Shown: piece after piece, positions 58,959 through 64,000 of the stretch
Layout: each line of letters begins with the position of its first letter
Position numbering within the stretch: the stretch's first letter is position 1
NCBI GenBank assembly: GCA_021299185.1
Contig: JAJTHZ010000067.1
Location: 1-64,000 of the forward strand
Reading direction: 5' to 3'
DNA length: 64,000 nt
Source: Lysobacteraceae bacterium
Lineage (GTDB): Bacteria > Pseudomonadota > Gammaproteobacteria > Xanthomonadales > Ahniellaceae
Position numbers and translations under genes: made by a program
The notes under the pieces: generated by a model
Told to the model about the DNA's origin: nothing
What the model saw: the letters and a program-made list of their open reading frames with translations, nothing else
The model's database searches: none

Positions 58959-61271
58959 GTGGCGCGACCCAAGGACACCGTCCAGCCGGCTTCCGGCCTC
59001 GACCGCCGCCTGCGCGAGGCGGCGGCCCTGCTGCTGTTGCCGCTGGTGGTCTGGCTGCTGGTCTGCCTGGTGAGTTTCGACCTGCGCGATCCCGGCTGGG
59101 GCCAGAGCGCCCCGGCCGGCGATGTGCGCAACATCGGCGGCCTGGTCGGGGCCTGGACCGCGAGCACCGGACTGTATTTCATCGGGGTGTCCGCCTTCCT
59201 GCTGCCGCTGCTGCTGCTGTTCGGCGGCTGGCGGCTGCTGCGCGGTCCGGACGACGGCGATGCCCTGAAGGTGGACCCGCCGGTGCGGCTGGTCGGCACG
59301 GTGGCCCTGCTGGTGAGCGCGTCCGGCCTGGGCTGGCTGCACACGCGCAGCGGCGGGGCGTTCGGCGAGGGCCACGGCGGCATCTTCGGCCAATTGCTCG
59401 GCGCGCTGCTGGAACGCGGTTTCGGCCAGCTCGGCACCACCCTGTTCCTGCTCGCGCTGTTCCTGGTCGCGCTGACCCTCACCACCGGCATTTCGTGGTT
59501 CCGGGTGATGGACCGCACGGGCGCGCTGGCGATGGCCGCCGCGGCCGGACTGCTGCGGATGTTCCGCGGTGCGCAGGATTGGAACGAGGCGCGCCAGATG
59601 CGCGTCGAGCGCGAGGAAGTGCGCAAGGTCGAGATCGTCAAGCAGAGCAAGCGCGAGCCGATCAAGATCGAGCCCAAGGCCGAGCCGATCGAGAAGAGCG
59701 AGCGCGCCGCGCGCGAACTGCAGATCCCGCTGTTCGCGGCCCTGCCCGAGGGCGCGGTGCCGCCGCTGTCGCTGCTCGACGAGCCCAAGCAGCAGGTCAA
59801 GGGCTATTCGCCCGAGACGCTGGAGGCGCTCTCCCGCCAGGTCGAGATCAAGCTCAAGGACTTCCGCATCGAGGCGCAAGTGGTCGGCGTCTACCCGGGC
59901 CCCGTGATCACCCGCTTCGAACTGCAGCCCGCGCCCGGCATCCGCGGCAGCCAGATCAGCAACCTCGACAAGGACATCGCACGCGGCCTGTCGGTGGTCA
60001 GCGTGCGCGTGGTCGACGTGATCCCCGGCAAGACGGTGATCGGGCTGGAGATCCCCAACGCCAACCGCGAGACGGTGTACCTGTCCGAGATCTTGCGCTC
60101 GAAGGAGTACGACAAGGCGTCCTCGCCGCTGTCGCTGGCGCTGGGCAAGGACATCGGCGGGCGGCCGGTGGTGGTCGACCTAGGCCGCATGCCCCACCTG
60201 CTGGTCGCCGGCACCACCGGCTCCGGCAAGTCGGTGGCGCTCAACGCCATGGTGCTGAGCCTGCTGTACAAGGCCTCGGCCAAGGACGTGCGGATCCTGA
60301 TGGTGGATCCGAAGATGCTGGAACTGTCGGTCTACGAGGGCATCCCGCACCTGCTCGCGCCGGTCGTCACCGACATGAAGGATGCCGCCAACGCGCTGCG
60401 CTGGTGCGTGGCCGAGATGGAGCGCCGCTACAAACTGATGGCCGCGGTCGGCGTGCGCAACCTCGCCGGCTTCAACCGCAAGGTCAAGGACGCGCAGGAT
60501 GCCGGCCAGCCGCTGATGGACCCGCTGTTCGTGCCGCGCGACGACGCTCCCGGCGAAACCGCGCAGCCGCTGGACCCGCTGCCCTACCTCGTCGTCCTGA
60601 TCGACGAGTTCGCCGACATGATGATGATCGTCGGCAAGAAGGTGGAGGAACTGATCGCGCGCCTGGCGCAGAAGGCGCGCGCGGCCGGCATCCACCTGAT
60701 CCTCGCCACGCAGCGTCCGTCGGTGGACGTGATCACCGGCCTGATCAAGGCCAACATCCCGACCCGCATCGCCTTCCAGGTGTCGAGCAAGATCGACTCG
60801 CGCACCATCCTCGATCAGTCCGGCGCGGAAACCCTGCTCGGCCACGGCGACATGCTCTACCTGCCGCCCGGCACGGCCACGCCCGAGCGCGTGCACGGCG
60901 CCTTCGTCAGCGACGAGGAGGTGCACCGCGTGGTCAAGCACCTGAAGGAACGCCAGGGCAAGCCCGAGTACGTGCACGGCGTACTGGAGGAAGTGCAGGA
61001 CCTCGGCAACGGCATGATCGTCGGCCCCACCGGCCTGCCCGAGCAGTCGGCGGAGGGCGAGGGCGGGGAGCTGGATGCGCTGTACGACATGGCGGTCAAG
61101 ATCGTGACCGAAACGCGGCGCGCCTCGATCTCCGGTGTGCAGCGCCGGCTCAAGATCGGCTACAACCGCGCCGCGCGCCTGATCGAGGAAATGGAAGCCG
61201 CCGGCATCGTCAGCCCGCCGGAACACAACGGCAACCGAACGGTGCTCGCGCCGCCACCGCCCAAGGACTGA
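58959..61271 (+). CDS. ftsK: DNA translocase FtsK
   Basis: 770 residues from GTG at 58959. Four membrane helices in the first 185 residues, then a charged linker ([32 protein letters not shown]) that is short compared with E. coli FtsK (1329). The alpha-beta motor has Walker A GTTGSGKS at 418-425 and Walker [15 protein letters not shown]. The C-terminal gamma winged helix ([51 protein letters not shown]) reads KOPS. It pumps DNA and activates XerCD at the division septum. Upstream of lolA, the usual order. Confidence 0.96.
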   Translation: MARPKDTVQPASGLDRRLREAAALLLLPLVVWLLVCLVSFDLRDPGWGQSAPAGDVRNIGGLVGAWTASTGLYFIGVSAFLLPLLLLFGGWRLLRGPDDGDALKVDPPVRLVGTVALLVSASGLGWLHTRSGGAFGEGHGGIFGQLLGALLERGFGQLGTTLFLLALFLVALTLTTGISWFRVMDRTGALAMAAAAGLLRMFRGAQDWNEARQMRVEREEVRKVEIVKQSKREPIKIEPKAEPIEKSERAARELQIPLFAALPEGAVPPLSLLDEPKQQVKGYSPETLEALSRQVEIKLKDFRIEAQVVGVYPGPVITRFELQPAPGIRGSQISNLDKDIARGLSVVSVRVVDVIPGKTVIGLEIPNANRETVYLSEILRSKEYDKASSPLSLALGKDIGGRPVVVDLGRMPHLLVAGTTGSGKSVALNAMVLSLLYKASAKDVRILMVDPKMLELSVYEGIPHLLAPVVTDMKDAANALRWCVAEMERRYKLMAAVGVRNLAGFNRKVKDAQDAGQPLMDPLFVPRDDAPGETAQPLDPLPYLVVLIDEFADMMMIVGKKVEELIARLAQKARAAGIHLILATQRPSVDVITGLIKANIPTRIAFQVSSKIDSRTILDQSGAETLLGHGDMLYLPPGTATPERVHGAFVSDEEVHRVVKHLKERQGKPEYVHGVLEEVQDLGNGMIVGPTGLPEQSAEGEGGELDALYDMAVKIVTETRRASISGVQRRLKIGYNRAARLIEEMEAAGIVSPPEHNGNRTVLAPPPPKD

Positions 61272-61330
61272 ACCGCTCGCCCGGTGCGCGGTCTGACCCC
61301 GGGCCACTCGAAACCACGGAAACCCCCGCC

Positions 61331-61984
61331 ATGCGCTTCGCCGCCGTTCTCGCCGCCGTCCTTCTCGCCTCGCTGCCCGGCGCTGCATGTGCCGACGCGC
61401 GCGCCCAGCTCGATGCCTTCGCCCGTGGCCTCGACGGCCTCACCGGCCGCTTCGAGCAGACCGTCAGCGACCCTTCGGGCAAGCCGCTGGAGACCAGCAC
61501 CGGCACGTTGGCGCTGCAGGCGCCGCGCCAGTTCCGCTGGGTGTACGAGGCGCCGTATGCGCAGGTGATCGTCGCCGACGGCCTGAACGTCTGGATCCAC
61601 GACGTCGACCTCGAACAGGTCACGGTACGCGGCCAGTCGGGCGCGGAATCGCAGAGTCCGCTCACGGTGCTTACCGACCTCGCGATGCTCGATCGCGATT
61701 TCAAGGTCACGCCGCGGCCGGATGCGGATGGCGTGCAGTGGCTGCGCCTCGAATCGAAGGCCGAGGAACCCGCGTTCCAGTCCTGCGACCTCGGCTTCGC
61801 CGGCAACGCGCTGGATCGCATGGTGCTCACCGACCATCTCGGGCAGCGCAATGAAATCCGGTTCAGCGGATGGCAGCGCAACCCGGCCTTTGCCGCCGAT
61901 GCCTTCGCGTTCAGCGTTCCCGAAGGCGTGGACCTCGTCGGCGAGCCGGTCAAGGGCGCCGAGGCGTTTCCGATCCGCGATTGA
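61331..61984 (+). CDS. lolA: Outer-membrane lipoprotein carrier LolA
   Basis: 217 residues, ATG at 61331. Signal peptide MRFAAVLAAVLLASLPGAACA. The mature unclosed beta-barrel carries LDGLTGRFEQTVSDPSGKPLETSTGTLALQAPRQFRWVYEAPYAQVIVADGLNVWIHDVDLEQVTV. A LolA-family tail follows. It carries lipoproteins from LolCDE through the periplasm to LolB. Cotranscribed with ftsK (59-bp gap) as in most proteobacteria. Confidence 0.93.
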   Translation: MRFAAVLAAVLLASLPGAACADARAQLDAFARGLDGLTGRFEQTVSDPSGKPLETSTGTLALQAPRQFRWVYEAPYAQVIVADGLNVWIHDVDLEQVTVRGQSGAESQSPLTVLTDLAMLDRDFKVTPRPDADGVQWLRLESKAEEPAFQSCDLGFAGNALDRMVLTDHLGQRNEIRFSGWQRNPAFAADAFAFSVPEGVDLVGEPVKGAEAFPIRD

Positions 61985-62054
61985 TCCGGAAGGGCTCGAC
62001 TCCGATCGCATACGAACGGTCGGCGGGGCCGACCGGGCTGCGCTTTATCGCGCT

Positions 62055-62232
62055 GCACGCAGCGCTCCCACAATGGACGCTCTGCCATGCGCCTCATCGC
62101 GGCGAAGGCTGGTGGGAGTGGCGCGTGCGCCGCGATCCCTTCAGCCTGCCTCGCACGCAGCGCTCCCACCCCACACGCACTGCCATGGGCCTCGTCGCGG
62201 CGAGGCCTTGTGGGAGCGGCGCGTGCGCCGCG
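62055..62232. repeat. Two tandem 98-bp units with inverted REP-type palindromes
   Basis: Copies begin at 62055 and 62153 with the same GCACGCAGCGCTCCCA and end GCGCGTGCGCCGCG at 62121-62134 and 62219-62232, giving an exact 98-bp period. Each unit has a REP element on the minus strand (GCGCTCCCAC) and one on the plus strand (GTGGGAG-[C/T]-GGCGCGTGCGCC), i.e. a head-to-head pair with a 35-40 bp spacer (TGCCATG-[C/G]-GCCTC-[A/G]-TCGCGGCGA). The 303-bp lolA-rarA gap contains nothing else. These belong to the REP family mobilised by RAYT transposases; no RAYT gene is in view. Confidence 0.8.
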
Positions 62233-62287
62233 CGCTTTTCATCCCACCGATGAGCCCCACGCGCCGACCCTGCGGTAACCTGCGCCC

Positions 62288-63628
62288 ATGTCCACCAAGC
62301 GCCGACCCTCGACGCCCTCGCTGTTCGCCGAACCCGAGGGCCTGAAGCCGCTCGCCGAGCGCATGCGCCCGCGCACGCTGGACGAGATCGTGGGTCAGGA
62401 GCGCCTGCTCGGGCCCGGTACCGCGCTGCGCCGCGAACTGGAGGCCGGGCGGGTGCATTCGATGGTGCTGTGGGGGCCGCCGGGCTGCGGCAAGACCACG
62501 CTGTCGCTGCTGCTCGCGCACTACGCGAAGGCCGAGTTCGTCGCGCTGTCGGCCGTGCTGTCGGGCATCGCCGAGGTGCGCGCGGCGCTGGCCGAGGCCG
62601 AGGCGCGCTTCGCCGCCGGCCAGCGCACGGTGCTGTTCATCGACGAGGTGCACCGCTTCAACAAGGCGCAGCAGGACGCCTTCCTGCCGCATGTCGAGCG
62701 CGGCGTGGTGGTGCTGGTGGGGGCCACCACCGAGAACCCTTCGTTCGAGCTGAACTCCGCGCTGCTGTCGCGCTGCCGGGTGCACGTGCTCGACGCGGTG
62801 TCGCCGGAAGCCATCGCGCGCGCCCTGCATCGCGCGCTGGACGATCCTCAGCGCGGGCTCGGCGGACGCGGGCTGGCGGTCGACCCGGACACACTGGACG
62901 AGATCGCCCGCGCGGCCGACGGCGACGTGCGTCGCGCGCTGACCCTGCTGGAGATCGCCGCCGACCTCGCACAGGACGACCGCATCGCGCGCGAGACGCT
63001 GGCCCAGGTGCTGGCCGACCGCACGCGGCGCTTCGACAAGGGCGGGGAGCAGTTCTACGACCAGATCTCGGCCCTGCACAAGTCGGTGCGCTCGTCCGAC
63101 CCGGACGCGGCGCTGTACTGGTTCGCGCGCATGCTCGACGGCGGCTGCGACCCACACTACCTCGCGCGGCGCCTGCTGCGGATGGCGATCGAGGACGTGG
63201 GCCTGGGCGATCCGCGCGCGCTGGCGATGGCGATCGACGCCTGGCAGGCCTTCGAGCGGCTCGGTTCGCCCGAGGGCGATCTCGCGCTGGCGCAACTCGT
63301 GGTCTACCTCGCGCTCGCGCCGCGCAGCAACGCGGTCTACGCCGCGCTCGGCGCCGTGCGGCGCGACATCGTGGCCACTGGCACGCTGCCGGTGCCGCTG
63401 GCGATCCGCAATGCGCCGACGAAGCTGATGAAGGAACTCGGCTACGGCCGCGACTACGTCTACGACCACGACCTCGCGGGCGGGGTGGCGATCGGGCAGC
63501 AGTGCCTGCCGGACGAACTCGCGGGCCGCCAGTGGTACCAGCCGGTCAGTCGCGGGCTGGAACAGAAGATCAAGGAAAAACTCGACGCCCTGCGCGCCGC
63601 ACGCGCCGCCGGAGCCGACGAGGCGTGA
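62288..63628 (+). CDS. rarA: Replication-associated recombination protein RarA (MgsA)
   Basis: 446 residues, ATG at 62288. AAA+ clamp-loader-like ATPase: PLAERMRPRTLDEIVGQERLL, Walker A LWGPPGCGKTTLSL, Walker B TVLFIDEVHRFNKAQQDAFLP, sensor I GATTENPSFELNSALLSRC. The C-terminal tetramerisation domain follows (YDQISALHKSVRSSDPDAALYWFARMLDGG). It acts at stalled replication forks. It is followed by crcB with a GTGA overlap, and the ftsK-lolA-rarA-crcB order is conserved. Confidence 0.95.
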   Translation: MSTKRRPSTPSLFAEPEGLKPLAERMRPRTLDEIVGQERLLGPGTALRRELEAGRVHSMVLWGPPGCGKTTLSLLLAHYAKAEFVALSAVLSGIAEVRAALAEAEARFAAGQRTVLFIDEVHRFNKAQQDAFLPHVERGVVVLVGATTENPSFELNSALLSRCRVHVLDAVSPEAIARALHRALDDPQRGLGGRGLAVDPDTLDEIARAADGDVRRALTLLEIAADLAQDDRIARETLAQVLADRTRRFDKGGEQFYDQISALHKSVRSSDPDAALYWFARMLDGGCDPHYLARRLLRMAIEDVGLGDPRALAMAIDAWQAFERLGSPEGDLALAQLVVYLALAPRSNAVYAALGAVRRDIVATGTLPVPLAIRNAPTKLMKELGYGRDYVYDHDLAGGVAIGQQCLPDELAGRQWYQPVSRGLEQKIKEKLDALRAARAAGADEA

Positions 63629-64000
63629 GCCCCGGCATCGGCCTGCAACTCGCGGTGGTGATGGCCGGCGGTGCGATCGGCGCGGCGGGCCGGTTCCTGG
63701 TCGGCCAGTGGCTGATGCGGCACGCCGAGGGCGGGTTCCCGTGGGGCACGCTGGTGGTCAACCTGCTGGGCTCGCTGGCGGCCGGGTTCCTGCTCGGCGT
63801 GCTCGACGAGCGTCACCCGCAGTTCCTGTGGTGGCGGCTGTTCCTGATGGTCGGGGTGCTGGGCGGCTTCACCACCTACTCGGCCCTGATGGTCGAGGTC
63901 CTGCTGCTGGCGCGCGCACCGAAGCCGCCGCTGCTGGCGGCCTATCTCGGCGCCACCCTCGTCGGCGGCCTGCTGCTGGTCTGGCTGGGCTTCCGCGCCG
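63625..64000 (+). CDS. crcB: Fluoride channel CrcB/FluC, truncated by the window end
   Basis: GTG start at 63625 overlapping the rarA stop; 125 codons visible, running off the window. Four membrane helices in about 120 residues. Family motifs: GAIGAAGRFLVGQW, GTLVVNLLGSLAAGFLLG (the Asn lining the pore) and GVLGGFTTYSALMVEV (Phe-box). Dual-topology dimers export fluoride. No fluoride riboswitch is expected inside the rarA overlap, and none was seen. Confidence 0.9.
   Translation, partial: MSPGIGLQLAVVMAGGAIGAAGRFLVGQWLMRHAEGGFPWGTLVVNLLGSLAAGFLLGVLDERHPQFLWWRLFLMVGVLGGFTTYSALMVEVLLLARAPKPPLLAAYLGATLVGGLLLVWLGFRA

Noticed and set aside
62000-62290. CRISPR array in the lolA-rarA gap
   Set aside because: Only two units with a 98-bp period and internal palindromes; this is a REP duplication, without short regular repeats or cas genes.

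Overview
The window comes from a high-GC gammaproteobacterium of the Lysobacterales (Xanthomonadales). The gene order ssrA-smpB-ratA-rnfH-bamE-fur-recN-hrcA-grpE-dnaK-dnaJ-dapB-carA-X-carB-greA-rpfE-recJ-prfB-lysS-rpfG-rpfC-rpfF is the xanthomonad arrangement. It leads straight into the rpf (DSF quorum-sensing) locus. Two secreted proteins end in a D-G/S-F-E tetrapeptide, which I recall as common in this order. Many promoters show a TANAAT-type -10 box placed very near the start codon.

Region 1 (1-5368) is the right end of an integrated element inserted in the 3' half of a tRNA-Glu gene. A 49-bp tRNA-Glu 3' fragment at 5320-5368 marks the junction. Leftwards from it lie 26-bp direct repeats, a small gene, a tyrosine recombinase, an AlpA/excisionase-like gene, a Mor-like HTH gene and several tightly overlapping unknown genes. 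The last gene is a primase/helicase-like reading frame that is cut off at a run of ten G just before the window edge. No virion genes are visible.

Region 2 (5.4-9.0 kb) holds a Kef-type antiporter, a ChaA-type cation/proton antiporter and a small zinc-ribbon membrane protein. Region 3 (9.0-32.2 kb) is housekeeping: trans-translation (ssrA, smpB), envelope assembly (bamE), iron control (fur), DNA repair (recN, recJ), the heat-shock chaperones, lysine and carbamoyl-phosphate synthesis, transcript cleavage (greA), release factor 2 with its programmed frameshift, and lysyl-tRNA synthetase. An unnamed membrane protein with a Sm-like tail sits between carA and carB.

Region 4 (32.2-42.9 kb) is the DSF signalling module. 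RpfF makes the diffusible fatty-acid signal, RpfC senses it, RpfG is the HD-GYP response regulator, RpfB is the acyl-CoA ligase and the aconitase occupies the rpfA position. Two features are unusual. RpfG carries Tyr in place of the metal-binding His of its HD dyad. A dinB gene is inserted between rpfF and rpfB in the opposite orientation, which uncouples genes that are normally adjacent. There is no rpfH.

Region 5 (43.0-48.5 kb) carries hflD-mnmA-nudJ, a small exported protein, and clpS-clpA. Region 6 (48.7-54.5 kb) is the least familiar part: a three-gene unit in which two paralogous exported proteins flank a pentaheme c-type cytochrome. This is the best candidate for an undescribed system in the window.

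Region 7 (54.5-64.0 kb) holds infA, aat, a GNAT-like protein and trxB on the minus strand. On the plus strand follow ald, whose leader ends in an intrinsic terminator, then ftsK-lolA, a pair of 98-bp REP-type repeats, rarA and a truncated crcB/fluC. Here infA, aat and clpA/clpS lie within 10 kb; aat and ClpAPS together form the N-end rule degradation pathway.
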